Under the pieces are notes generated by a model that saw only the letters and a list, made by a program, of their open reading frames with translations, ran no database searches and had not been told where the DNA came from. Shown here in pieces: positions 28,444-37,532 of a stretch of DNA of 50,577 nt (positions within the stretch are counted from its first letter, which is position 1; every line of letters begins with the position of its first letter). Origin of the DNA: Rickettsiales bacterium (lineage in GTDB: Bacteria > Pseudomonadota > Alphaproteobacteria > Rickettsiales > Rickettsiaceae). The stretch spans positions 1-50,577 of the forward strand of contig CANNHR010000003.1 of NCBI GenBank assembly GCA_947505405.1, given 5' to 3'. The translations under genes and the position numbers were made by a program.

Positions 28444-29891
28444 TGAGTATGAATCAAACATTACTAGAGCACGATTTATTAAGAAAATTACCAGCTAATG
28501 TACATGCTGAACAGATGTTGCTTGGGGCTGTTCTTATTAACAGTGATTTAATTGAGCAAATAAATGAGTTCTTAAAAGCGGAACATTTTTACGAAAAACT
28601 TCATCAAAAAATCTATAATGCTATAGAAATACTAGTTGAAAAAGGTTTAACTGCTACCCCTGTTACCATAAAATCTATGCTTGAGAAAGATCCTTTGTAT
28701 CAAGAATTGAATGGTAATGAATATATTATTCGATTAACGACGATCGCTATGGTCGTGATCAATCCTTACGATTATGGTAAAATAATCTACGACTCGGCAA
28801 TCAAAAGGAATTTGATCACTATTGGTGAAGAGATTGTCAATGATGCTTATAATTCTACTCTAGAGCAAGGAGCGCCGGAACAGCTAGAAATTGCTGAAAC
28901 TAAACTTTACCTTCTTGCAAGTGAGGGCATGAAAGAAAAAGGCTTTATTACGATGAGAGAATCTGTTGCTGAATCACTCAGTAGCATAAATAGAGCTATG
29001 AAGAATACTGACCATATTACAGGTATTTCGACAGGTTATCTTGACCTAGATAATAAGCTTTCTGGTTTTCAAAATTCTGATTTAATTATAGTTGCTGGTC
29101 GTCCATCAATGGGCAAAACTGCATTTGCTATTAACTTTGCTTTTAATGCTTGCAAAGCTTTGCAGCGGAAGACTATGGAAGGTGAAAAACCTCCCGCAAT
29201 AGGATTTTTTTCTTTAGAAATGTCGTCAGAGCAGTTGGCAAGTCGTCTGCTTTCTATGATGGCGCGCGTCGATTCGACAAATCTGCGTAATGGTAAGGTC
29301 AATGAGGAGCATTATAATGATTTACGCAAAGCAGCAGCAGAATTGTCCGAAATGCCATTTTTTATAGACGACACCCCTGCTCTGTCGATTTCATCTGTTA
29401 GAGCTAGAGCAAGAAAGCTTAAAAGAAAACACAATTTAGGCATTATTTTTGTCGATTACTTACAATTACTTAGAGGTTCTAATAAATCTGAAAACAGAGT
29501 TCTAGAAATCTCTGAGATTACTCAAGGCCTTAAAGCGATTGCTAAAGAATTAAGCGTCCCTGTTATTGCGCTATCTCAGCTTTCAAGAGCGGTAGAACAA
29601 AGAGAAGATAAAAGGCCACTACTTTCTGATTTGCGCGAATCGGGCTCAATTGAACAAGACGCTGATTTAGTAATGTTTTTATATAGAGAGGAATATTACT
29701 TGCGCCGAAAAGAACCGGCCCCTGGTGATCCGAAATATTCCGAATGGCAAGAAAAACTTGATAAGGCTCATAATATAGCAGAAATATTGATTGCCAAACA
29801 CAGAAATGGAGCCGTGGGGAACGTGCAGCTATATTATGTTGATAAATTCTCCAGTATTGGTAATCTAGATAGATCGCATAAACAAAATTAA
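28443..29891 (+). CDS. dnaB: Replicative DNA helicase DnaB
   Basis: A 482-residue hexameric helicase for replication forks. The N-terminal domain (LPANVHAEQMLLGAVLINSD) and the RecA-like C-terminal domain are both complete: Walker A AGRPSMGKTAFA, Walker B IIFVDYLQLL, and SQLSRAVEQREDKRPLLSDL. No intein. The assigned start is a GTG overlapping trxB; an ATG two codons later (28449) is equally plausible. Confidence 0.97.
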   Translation: MSMNQTLLEHDLLRKLPANVHAEQMLLGAVLINSDLIEQINEFLKAEHFYEKLHQKIYNAIEILVEKGLTATPVTIKSMLEKDPLYQELNGNEYIIRLTTIAMVVINPYDYGKIIYDSAIKRNLITIGEEIVNDAYNSTLEQGAPEQLEIAETKLYLLASEGMKEKGFITMRESVAESLSSINRAMKNTDHITGISTGYLDLDNKLSGFQNSDLIIVAGRPSMGKTAFAINFAFNACKALQRKTMEGEKPPAIGFFSLEMSSEQLASRLLSMMARVDSTNLRNGKVNEEHYNDLRKAAAELSEMPFFIDDTPALSISSVRARARKLKRKHNLGIIFVDYLQLLRGSNKSENRVLEISEITQGLKAIAKELSVPVIALSQLSRAVEQREDKRPLLSDLRESGSIEQDADLVMFLYREEYYLRRKEPAPGDPKYSEWQEKLDKAHNIAEILIAKHRNGAVGNVQLYYVDKFSSIGNLDRSHKQN

Positions 29892-29907
29892 AAAACTTAT
29901 TAGTATT

Positions 29908-30996
29908 ATGACTGTACCAATAATTTTCGGTATTAGCAGCACAAAGCTTACTAAAGAAGAAATAGATCTATTTAGTGAACATAAGGCTGCCGGGTTTATT
30001 CTCTTTTCTCGTAATATTGAATCTAAAAAGCAACTGCTCGAACTAACTAGTGTACTCAAAGGCTTGTATCCAGAGAGAAAAATACCTATATTTGTGGATC
30101 AAGAAGGCGGTAGAATAGCAAGAATTAAGCCGCCAATTGGAGCCAGGCTTTATCCATCAGCCGAGCATTTTTCCAATATTTACAATGAAGATAGGTTAAG
30201 GGCAAAACGTGAGTTGAAGGCTAATTATATTCAACTGATGTCTGAGCTAAAGGAATTTGGTATAGATTCACCATGTGCTCCAGTTTGCGATTTATCTTTT
30301 GCAGGAGCAAGTGACGTTATCGGCGATAGAAGCTTTGGAAATACCCCTGAAAAAGTGGTTGATTTATGTAAGTCAGCTATATCTGGAATACAGCATTCTG
30401 GAGGCTTACCATTTATCAAGCATATTCCTGGGCATGGACGGGCCTTTGTCGATAGTCATTTTGATTTACCAGTTGTAGATACATCTCTTGAAGAACTAGA
30501 GGCGACTGATTTTAAGGTATTTGGAGAATTGATTGGTGAAAAAGTATGGGCAATGACAGCGCATATTGTATATTCATCAATCGACCCTCTGCTGCCTGCC
30601 ACAATATCTAAGCGAGTTGTAGATTATATTAGGAATAATATAGGCTTTAAAGGCAAACTAGTATCAGATGATTTATGCATGTATGCCTTACATGGCGAGA
30701 TAGGAAAAAAACGCTCTACGCTTAAAAAAGTAATAGAGCTTGCTCAAAGTAATTTGGTATGGAGAGAAGATTATTCTAAATCCTTAATGGAATTGTTCGA
30801 CATAAATACTCATCAAATTACTAATTTGGAGATAATTGAGTTGTGCAAAAAGAAATTAGCCGAATCTAAGACTGAATTTCTTGAAAGCCTTGCTAAAGTG
30901 ACTAGAATGAGCCTTGATGCCGGATGTGATTTAGCACTTCATTGCAGCGGAGATATAGACGAAATGCGCACTATTTGTAACGTTAATGTAAAATGA
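29908..30996 (+). CDS. nagZ: Beta-N-acetylhexosaminidase (GH3)
   Basis: A 362-residue glycoside hydrolase family 3 enzyme that removes N-acetylglucosamine from muropeptides during cell-wall recycling. NagZ signatures are present: [33 protein letters not shown] with the catalytic His, and the catalytic Asp in [11 protein letters not shown]. Cytosolic. It has about 20 more residues than E. coli NagZ at the C-terminus. It implies at least some peptidoglycan metabolism in this organism. Confidence 0.94.
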   Translation: MTVPIIFGISSTKLTKEEIDLFSEHKAAGFILFSRNIESKKQLLELTSVLKGLYPERKIPIFVDQEGGRIARIKPPIGARLYPSAEHFSNIYNEDRLRAKRELKANYIQLMSELKEFGIDSPCAPVCDLSFAGASDVIGDRSFGNTPEKVVDLCKSAISGIQHSGGLPFIKHIPGHGRAFVDSHFDLPVVDTSLEELEATDFKVFGELIGEKVWAMTAHIVYSSIDPLLPATISKRVVDYIRNNIGFKGKLVSDDLCMYALHGEIGKKRSTLKKVIELAQSNLVWREDYSKSLMELFDINTHQITNLEIIELCKKKLAESKTEFLESLAKVTRMSLDAGCDLALHCSGDIDEMRTICNVNVK

Positions 30997-31006
30997 GGAA
31001 ATAAAA

Positions 31007-31648
31007 ATGACATATTGTAACTATTCTAACCAAGACAAGTACCCTTTTGAGTTACCAGAATTGCCTTACGAAAAGAAGGCATTTTCTCCACATTTTTCTC
31101 CGGAAACATTCGATTACCATCATGGCAAACACCATAACGCTTATGTTACCAATTTGAATAACCTACTTAAAGATAATAAGGAATTTACTGAAATGGATCT
31201 TGAACAGATTATTGCAAGATCTTGCAACTCTAATGCAGCAATTTTTAATAATGCAGCTCAAATCTGGAATCATACGTTTTTCTGGCACTCAATTAAGCCA
31301 AATGGTGGCGGAAAGCCTCATGGTAATATAGCTGGGCTTATTAATACTAACTTTGGTTCTTATGACAACTTTGTTACCGAGTTCAAACAAGCTGCGGTGT
31401 CTCAGTTTGGTAGCGGATGGGCATGGCTAGTTCATAATGCAAAAGATAAAAAACTTCAAATCGTCAAAACAGCAAATGCAGAAACACCCTTAACTCAAGG
31501 GTTAGACCCGTTAATAGCTTGTGATGTGTGGGAACATGCTTACTATATCGACTATAGAAACAAACGCCCAGATTATGTATCTATTTTTATTGAAAAAATG
31601 ATAAATTGGGATTTTGCTGAGATGCACCTCAACCGGTCAAGACAATAG
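31007..31648 (+). CDS. sodB: Superoxide dismutase (Fe/Mn)
   Basis: A 213-residue enzyme. Metal ligands are visible: His in [11 protein letters not shown], His in WNHTFFWHS, and Asp and His in [12 protein letters not shown]. The AAQIWNHTF and GSGWAWLV segments are typical of the iron-type enzyme. Start supported by GAGG upstream. It follows nagZ by 10 bases. Confidence 0.96.
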   Translation: MTYCNYSNQDKYPFELPELPYEKKAFSPHFSPETFDYHHGKHHNAYVTNLNNLLKDNKEFTEMDLEQIIARSCNSNAAIFNNAAQIWNHTFFWHSIKPNGGGKPHGNIAGLINTNFGSYDNFVTEFKQAAVSQFGSGWAWLVHNAKDKKLQIVKTANAETPLTQGLDPLIACDVWEHAYYIDYRNKRPDYVSIFIEKMINWDFAEMHLNRSRQ

Positions 31649-31734
31649 CGTAACTCACGAGAACGTCATGACGAAGGAGCGTTAGTGACTGCGGCCACCC
31701 TAAACACAACGAGTCATCTACCGTCTTTGGAGGT

Positions 31735-31850
31735 CATCCCGGGCGATATATGAAGTCATGCCGGACTTGATCCGGTATCTGGGGCAATGGAAGAAGATCC
31801 CAGGCCAAAGGCAGGCGCAGTAACGACAAAAGGTGAGCGGGAATGATAAA
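31735..31850. repeat. Palindromic repeat, family B (partial)
   Basis: Begins GTCATCCCGGGCGATATATG, as do the copies at 32.4 and 35.8 kb, then CCGGACTTGATCCGG and AAAGGCAGGCGCAG, and ends with a family-A-like end GAGCGGGAATGAT. It runs into the start of the MscS gene, where it supplies an alternative upstream ATG at 31843. Confidence 0.7.
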
Positions 31851-31863
31851 TGAGGTTATAAAA

Positions 31864-32370
31864 ATGGAAAATTATTCTGGCCTATTTCGACATCTACAAG
31901 AATTTATGCCTCAATTCATCTCGGGCCTTATCGCTATTGTTCCGTTTTTTATACTTTGGCTAATTTGCAAGCCAGTGTTTAATAAAATTCAGGCTAGGTC
32001 AAAAAAATCATCTAAGAATTCTGCTGTAGTTTATTTAGGTAAGTCTGTAAGCATAGCGATTTGGATTACCGCCCTATTGACTGTTCTTGGCACTTGGGGA
32101 GTTGATATCAGCGCTTTAGTTGCGGGGCTTGGTTTAACAGGATTTGCTATCGGTTATGCTCTAAAAGATGTATTAGTAAACAGTATAGCTGGAATAATGA
32201 TAATATTTTATAAAACTGTGGAAATTAATGCGCATGTATCTCTGCTAGAAGTTGAAGGAATAGTTATAGATATAGACCTAAGATATACTACAATTCAGGA
32301 CGATAAATCAAAGCATCTAATTCCCAACTCTCGCCTATTATCAGAAAAAATTACAATATTTAATGAGTAG
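31864..32370 (+). CDS. Short mechanosensitive channel protein, MscS family
   Basis: A 168-residue membrane protein. Two N-terminal helices are followed by the pore helix (VAGLGLTGFAIGYALKDVL) and the start of the beta domain (EVEGIVIDIDLRYTTIQ, then HLIPNSRLLSEKITIFN). The alpha/beta C-terminal domain of full-length MscS (about 286 residues) is missing. The start at 31864 has GAGG at good spacing; an ATG at 31843 lies in the adjoining repeat. It may be a minimal functional channel or a shortened relic. Confidence 0.8.
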   Translation: MENYSGLFRHLQEFMPQFISGLIAIVPFFILWLICKPVFNKIQARSKKSSKNSAVVYLGKSVSIAIWITALLTVLGTWGVDISALVAGLGLTGFAIGYALKDVLVNSIAGIMIIFYKTVEINAHVSLLEVEGIVIDIDLRYTTIQDDKSKHLIPNSRLLSEKITIFNE

Positions 32371-32412
32371 TTGCGTCATCCCGACAGGATGACAGTTTTA
32401 AGTCAGCCATAA

Positions 32413-32592
32413 CAGCCCAACAGTCATCCCGGGCGATATATGAAGCCCGGGCTTGACCCGGGATCTCGGGCAATAGGAGTATAATTAACTTTCCTTCTAC
32501 CTCCTGGGATCCTGAGTCAAGCTCAGGATGACTTAAAACGAAGGCAGGCGCAAGCTTCAGTCAAGCTCAGGATGACTAATAGTTCAGCATCA
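32413..32592. repeat. Family B repeat, copy downstream of flgE
   Basis: Blocks in order: GTCATCCCGGGCGATATATG, CCCGGGCTTGACCCGGGATC, AGTATAATTAACTTTCCTTC, CCTGGGATCCTGAGTCAAGC, AAGGCAGGCGCAAGCTTCAG and GTTCAGCAT. The same blocks recur in the same order and orientation at 35765-35950 on the other side of flgE. Confidence 0.85.
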
Positions 32593-32614
32593 CTGTTCTA
32601 AGCTCAGGAGACAT

Positions 32615-35600
32615 TTATCTAGCAAGTTCAGACAAAATGTTCTTAAAGTTCTCGTTATCAATAGCAGCAACTCTTGCGTTGGCACGAATTGCGTTACTCA
32701 GTTCTTGAACTTTTAGTAGCTCTTCTGTCGTATCAACGTTTGATGCTTCAAGCACTCCGCCAAGAGTTCTACCTGCGCCACCAACTCCTGCTTCTTTAAG
32801 AAGAAAATCTCCAGACTCACGGGTAATTTCAAAAGTACCATTACCACCAGCCACAAGACCGTTTGGATTAGCAAATACAGCCATTGGAACTTTGTAAAGC
32901 TTTCTATTTTCACCACTACTGAAAGTTCCGACAATATAACCATCAGGGCTGACTTCTAACTTAGTTAAAGTTCCAGCTCCCTGACCATCGCCTTGGATAA
33001 TTTCAACATTATTTGGGGCTTTAGTTTGGCTTACATTACCAGAAGTAATATCACTTAGCGTATTTTCCCAATCAATGGTGATATTGCTAGCAGTGCTACC
33101 ATTGTTTCTCTGAACTGGAATTGCGTCTTCGAATCCTTCTGGAATGCCTTGTAGCCTTCCATCTGTATCAAATTTAATGATACCTTGCCTAATGAGACCA
33201 TTACCTGTCGCTAAATTAGTAACCTGAAATACGCCATCTTTATCCTTTTGCGCTGTAAGCTCAACTGCCCATGTATTACTGTCAAGTTTTGCAAAATATA
33301 ACAATAAAGTATATGAAGATCCAAGGCTGTCGTATACAGTCAAAGGAACTGAATATGTAAGGCTACTCGCAAAATTAGCTATACCATTAGCTGAGGCACT
33401 CAAGTTTTTGTCAACATTTGCTGCATCATAAGTTTTATCATATGTAGTTTTTGCCTGATCAATAGAAAAATACTTCATAAATTGTGAACCATTGTTGACA
33501 GCAAAATTAGCTGCTAAACCGGCAACAAGATTTACTGGATTTGTATTACCATCACCAGTTGTAGCTGCCATGGGATTACCAAGCGGATCAAGCACTTTAA
33601 ACTCAATACTAGGCGAAGCATTACCACCCAAAAGAGCAGAATTAACAGCTGTGATTTTGTATGATATACCATTATTGATGGTTAGACCATCTATGACAGT
33701 AGGACCAGCTAAGTTTGTAAAAGAAATAAGATCTCCCACTGCATATCCATGGTTTGGCATATACATTCTAACTGAACTACCAGGAGCTGCATTACCACCA
33801 ACAGTTACAAACGATCTTGTATCCATAGCAGCAACACCGCCTGTTGCAATTTTTTTAATAGAGAATGGCCCTGCTACTGGGAGCACAGGACCAGGAGCAA
33901 CGCTTGCTGTTGGAGTTATATCAAAGGTTGAAGCACCACCACCTGCGGCATTGTTGTAGTTTGCAATTTCATAATATCCATCTGGAACTATAATATTTTC
34001 ACCGTTAACGGTTAACTTAGCACCAACACCAGAAATATATATAACATTACCATTTGCCCACGCCTCAGCAGGAAAAACCCCGGTAGCAGCTGTACCCCCA
34101 GGAAGAGTAATAGTAACAACTCCACCTACACCAGCAGTATCTAGAGTTGGGTTGTTAAATGTTTGGAATTGTTGTCCTGGAACTTTTTGCCATGTAGCTC
34201 CAGCGTTAATTGGAACAGCTGCAGGTGCAAGTATTGCGGCTGGAAAAAGAGCCGGATTTGCATCTTTCCGATTTATTGTAAATCCATTCGGATTAATACC
34301 AGAAATATAATATAAACCATCTGGTAATTGTGCTTGGCCCGTACCCGTGATCTTAACAAAATCACCTGCTTGCAAATTATGTCCTGGGGCACTAATAAAT
34401 ACCGAAGCCCTTCCTATTTCACCAGTTTGTTGTGTTGCACTACTAATAGCATTAAGTCCAAGTGAGTTGGCTTTTATATTGAAAACAGAGGTAGAAAGCA
34501 GCGAAGTAATTTTTAAATCTTTGCCTTCAATTGTGGCTTTAAGAGAATCTGTTGCTTGGTCCTTATTCACCGCATCTCTAAGACTAGCAAGACTATTAAA
34601 GCGTGTGGTTCCAAGTGGGGCTGGAGCAAGATTTACAAGACCCAATGCCTCAACTATGGTTCCTCCGCCATCATTGGCAAATACAATGCCGTCATTTGCT
34701 TTTGTTGGAGCAATATACAACCTTCCTTCTAAATCTACTTCAGCTTTTAAAGAACTGATTCTGTTGATAGCAGCTGCCAAACCATTGATTGTATTAAACG
34801 TTCTATTAGCCGCGCTCTCAGCTCCTTGAACTGCTGAAAACGTATATGCTTGTCCGGCCACTGTAATTCTTAACTTATGACCAACACTAAGCAGGCCAGG
34901 ACCAGGGACAGGAGCAAATGTAAAGGCTACCCCTGCACCAGTCGCACCAAAAATTGTGTTACCTGTTGCAACGTCAGGTCTTCTGGCAAGAACCATCCCA
35001 CCAAATGTTAAAACTTTATCGGCTTTGGCATCAGAGTGTAAAACAAATTCATCACCTAGCGATAAGCTCGATCCACCTAATTTTTCTGGAAACAGGATAT
35101 TATCAATTTTTTTACCTGTGTTTTTACCAGTACGATTCAATACTGCATCGACACCATTTCCTCTTAAAGCTTCTTGATCTGCATTAAGATTCATTGCAAT
35201 TGAAACGACAGTTGTCGCCACAGGAGCACCTTTAGTATTTGCAAAATTCACCGATTCTAGACTCTCAAGTAAAGATGTATTTTGCGGCAGTTCGCCTTTA
35301 TTATCTAGTTTCCAGGCTTTTAATAATTGATCTGCACCATTTTTCCAGAAGCCAAGCTCATCTTGTCTAAAGTCACCTCTTCTTGTAAATTTTGCAGTCC
35401 CTGTAGGGCTTTCAGATACCACAAGCAAGCCTGAGCCATCGATTGCTATGTCAGATACCACACCAGTGTTGATTATCTTACCTTGTATATCATTTGTTGA
35501 TCTTGTTTTACTATTAACATAGGATACTCCGCCTGAGCTTGTACCCACAAAAGAGTTAATGAATAAATTTTCTCTCTTTTTATGACCCCAAGCTTCTTTT

Positions 35601-35668
35601 GCGCCAACGTTACTTGAAAGTGTGTCATTTGACCTACTAAACATTGTTACTGTGGTTCCTTTCGACAT
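32615..35668 (-). CDS. flgE: Oversized flagellar hook protein FlgE
   Basis: A 1017-residue protein; FlgE is usually 400-600 residues. Hook-basal-body features are an N-terminal segment with DIAIDGSGLLVVSESP and FTRRGDFRQDELGFWKNGAD, and a C-terminal ASNVDTTEELLKVQELSNAI stretch ending in the heptad-like D0 helix. The extra central part (residues about 160-760) is glycine/alanine-rich and contains about three related repeats (GHNLQAGDFVKITG, NHGYAVGDLISFTN and a weaker third). The first 30 residues keep little of the normal FlgE D0 helix. The start at 35668 has GGAG upstream; a TTG at 35683 is less likely. A sigma-54 promoter precedes it. Confidence 0.85.
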   Translation of the reverse strand: MSKGTTVTMFSRSNDTLSSNVGAKEAWGHKKRENLFINSFVGTSSGGVSYVNSKTRSTNDIQGKIINTGVVSDIAIDGSGLLVVSESPTGTAKFTRRGDFRQDELGFWKNGADQLLKAWKLDNKGELPQNTSLLESLESVNFANTKGAPVATTVVSIAMNLNADQEALRGNGVDAVLNRTGKNTGKKIDNILFPEKLGGSSLSLGDEFVLHSDAKADKVLTFGGMVLARRPDVATGNTIFGATGAGVAFTFAPVPGPGLLSVGHKLRITVAGQAYTFSAVQGAESAANRTFNTINGLAAAINRISSLKAEVDLEGRLYIAPTKANDGIVFANDGGGTIVEALGLVNLAPAPLGTTRFNSLASLRDAVNKDQATDSLKATIEGKDLKITSLLSTSVFNIKANSLGLNAISSATQQTGEIGRASVFISAPGHNLQAGDFVKITGTGQAQLPDGLYYISGINPNGFTINRKDANPALFPAAILAPAAVPINAGATWQKVPGQQFQTFNNPTLDTAGVGGVVTITLPGGTAATGVFPAEAWANGNVIYISGVGAKLTVNGENIIVPDGYYEIANYNNAAGGGASTFDITPTASVAPGPVLPVAGPFSIKKIATGGVAAMDTRSFVTVGGNAAPGSSVRMYMPNHGYAVGDLISFTNLAGPTVIDGLTINNGISYKITAVNSALLGGNASPSIEFKVLDPLGNPMAATTGDGNTNPVNLVAGLAANFAVNNGSQFMKYFSIDQAKTTYDKTYDAANVDKNLSASANGIANFASSLTYSVPLTVYDSLGSSYTLLLYFAKLDSNTWAVELTAQKDKDGVFQVTNLATGNGLIRQGIIKFDTDGRLQGIPEGFEDAIPVQRNNGSTASNITIDWENTLSDITSGNVSQTKAPNNVEIIQGDGQGAGTLTKLEVSPDGYIVGTFSSGENRKLYKVPMAVFANPNGLVAGGNGTFEITRESGDFLLKEAGVGGAGRTLGGVLEASNVDTTEELLKVQELSNAIRANARVAAIDNENFKNILSELAR

Positions 35669-35719
35669 TTTTATTTTCTCCAAATAATTATTTAAAATAT
35701 TGCCTTATGTGGCTATAGG

Positions 35720-35735
35720 TGCATAAAGCGTGCCA
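35720..35735 (-). promoter_or_regulatory. Sigma-54 promoter of flgE
   Basis: On the minus strand this reads TGGCACGCTTTATGCA. The consensus is TGGCACG, four bases, TTGCW; only one base (A for T) differs and the GG-to-GC spacing is exact. Transcription would start near 35709, about 40 bases before the flgE ATG. Such promoters need an activator; flbD at 10319 encodes the matching type. Confidence 0.8.
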
Positions 35736-35764
35736 AAAATTATTTTTTAGCAAAAATAATTAAT

Positions 35765-35950
35765 CAGCTCAACAGTCATCCCGGGCGATATATGAAGTCA
35801 TCCCGTGACTTGATCCGGGATCTCGGGCAACAGGAGTATAATTAACTTTCCTTCTACCTCCTGGGATCCTGAATCAAGTTCAGGATGACTTAAAACGAAG
35901 GCAGGCGCAAGCTTCAGTCAAGTTCAGGATTGTTTTAAGTTCAGCATAAC
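35765..35950. repeat. Family B repeat, copy upstream of flgE
   Basis: Nearly identical in order and sequence to 32413-32592: GTCATCCCGGGCGATATATG, GACTTGATCCGGGATCTCGG, AGTATAATTAACTTTCCTTC, CCTGGGATCCTGAATCAAGT and AAGGCAGGCGCAAGCTTCAG. It occupies most of the 371-base divergent gap between flgE and gltX. The rest of that gap holds the flgE sigma-54 promoter and the gltX leader. Confidence 0.85.
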
Positions 35951-36039
35951 ATATGCAGTATTTTTGCGGACAAACACACTATCCTTGCGAGTTTTCAAGA
36001 TATATGATAGCATTCGCTTTTTCAATGGCCAATTTTATT

Positions 36040-37368
36040 ATGACAAAAGTAATTACTCGCTTTGCCCCCTCGCCTACAGGCAAACTTCATATCGGCAACG
36101 TAAGAACCGCTCTAATAAATTGGTTATATGCTAGAGGGCATAATGGGGAATTTATCCTCCGTATGGACGACACCGACTTCAATCGCTCCCGCAAGGAATA
36201 TCAAATAGCGATTGAAGAGGATTTAAAATGGCTGGGTTTAGTTTGGGATAGATCGTTTAATCAGCTTAGCAGAATTGATAAATACGAAGCAACTAAACTA
36301 GAGCTAGTTGCCAAACATAGGCTATATCCGTGCTATGAAACTCCCGAGGAACTGGACATAAAAAGAAAGTTCCAATTATCAAGTGGTAACCCGCCAATAT
36401 ACGATCGCGCTGCATTAAAACTAACCGGGGCGCAGATTGCAGCATATGAGCAGCAAGGCAGAAAACCACATTATCGTTTCTTAATTAATGATGCTGACAT
36501 AGTTTGGCAAGACATGATCAAAGGTGAAATCAAGTACCATGGATCAAAATTAAGCGATCCAGTGATTATTCGTGCTGATGGGAGCATGACTTATATGCTT
36601 TGCTCTACTATAGATGATATAGACTATAATATCTCGCACGTAATAAGAGGCGAAGATCATGTAAGCAATACTGCAATTCAAATACAAATGTTCGAAGCAC
36701 TTGGAGCTAAGCCTCCGTCTTTTGGTCACTTAAGCCTTGTTAAATCTAAAGAAGACAAAATTTCCAAACGCGAAGGCGGCTATGATATCGCAGCTATAAG
36801 AGAAGAACAAAACATTGAAGCCATGGCGATTAATAGTTTTTTGGCATTAATTGGTACGTCCAATCCAGTTAGCATAAGCAGAAATCTAGATGAGTTGATT
36901 GAGAAGTTTGACATCAGTACATACTCAAAAAGTCCAACAACATACATGCCATTGGAACTAGAGCATCTCAACCATAAACTTGTAATTACACTGGAGTTCA
37001 ATGATATCAAGAATTACCTACAAAAAAACGACCTAAACCAAGTTGATGAAAGCTTTTGGCTAGCAATAAGGCCGAATTTACAAAAACTCTCTGACATAAA
37101 AGAATGGTGGCAAATCTGTCATGCTCCAACTAGGGCTCAAGGGCTTGATCAAACACTACTTGACGTTGCAGCAAACACTCTTCCTGCCGCAATAAATGAA
37201 TCTACCTGGCTAGAGTGGACAAAAATAGTCTCGCAAAATAGTGGTAAAAAAGGAAAGGATTTGTATATGCCTCTGCGTCTGGCACTTACAGGTAAAACTA
37301 GTGGTCCAGAACTAAAAACTATACTACCACTCTTAAGTAGAGACGAAATATTATCGCGCCTAAAGTGA
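36040..37368 (+). CDS. gltX: Glutamate--tRNA ligase
   Basis: A class I synthetase of 442 residues from this start. The HIGH motif appears as [19 protein letters not shown] and the KMSKS motif as [10 protein letters not shown]. Longer in-frame starts exist at 35953, 36004 and 36025, but homology to other GltX proteins begins at [11 protein letters not shown], so 36040 is preferred; no start has a strong ribosome binding site. It may charge both tRNA-Glu and tRNA-Gln, as is usual in Rickettsiales with GatCAB, but this is inference. Confidence 0.94.
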   Translation: MTKVITRFAPSPTGKLHIGNVRTALINWLYARGHNGEFILRMDDTDFNRSRKEYQIAIEEDLKWLGLVWDRSFNQLSRIDKYEATKLELVAKHRLYPCYETPEELDIKRKFQLSSGNPPIYDRAALKLTGAQIAAYEQQGRKPHYRFLINDADIVWQDMIKGEIKYHGSKLSDPVIIRADGSMTYMLCSTIDDIDYNISHVIRGEDHVSNTAIQIQMFEALGAKPPSFGHLSLVKSKEDKISKREGGYDIAAIREEQNIEAMAINSFLALIGTSNPVSISRNLDELIEKFDISTYSKSPTTYMPLELEHLNHKLVITLEFNDIKNYLQKNDLNQVDESFWLAIRPNLQKLSDIKEWWQICHAPTRAQGLDQTLLDVAANTLPAAINESTWLEWTKIVSQNSGKKGKDLYMPLRLALTGKTSGPELKTILPLLSRDEILSRLK

Positions 37369-37384
37369 GAATCATCGTCATCAA

Positions 37385-37459
37385 CAGGGACCCGCGCCTC
37401 GCGCAGAATGACAGCTAGAGCATGAGGGCTAGTAAGTGCTTAAAAAGATAAGTACTTAC
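37385..37459. repeat. Family A fragment and hairpin downstream of gltX
   Basis: CCGCGCCTCGCGCAGAATGA (37392-37411) is a half core of family A. It is followed by a hairpin with arms GTAAGTGCTT (37432-37441) and AAGTACTTAC (37450-37459), one mismatch. There is no T-run on either side, so terminator function is unproven. Confidence 0.5.
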
Positions 37460-37496
37460 AAAGATTGACGCATATAGTCTATCTATGGTGTAAATT

Positions 37497-37509
37497 AAGA
37501 ATGGTGGGC
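37497..37509. repeat. Putative attachment-site repeat, distal copy
   Basis: AAGAATGGTGGGC is an exact 13-base copy of 39557-39569, which spans the 3' end and CCA of tRNA-Ile. The two copies are in direct orientation and enclose the AbiE pair and the rhodanese gene. Confidence 0.5.
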
Positions 37510-37532
37510 GGTAGTGGACTATACTAGAACTT

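Noticed and set aside
32371-32614. CRISPR-like array in the repeat-rich gap
   Set aside because: Blocks are internally palindromic and of different kinds, without regular spacers or cas genes; they are dispersed intergenic repeats.
33492-33959. Open frame of 155 codons on the plus strand inside flgE
   Set aside because: It is antisense to the well-supported FlgE frame and its proline/alanine-rich product only mirrors FlgE codon use; no start signal or family resemblance.
34347-34829. Open frame of 160 codons on the plus strand inside flgE
   Set aside because: Same reason: a shadow of the glycine/alanine-rich FlgE coding strand.
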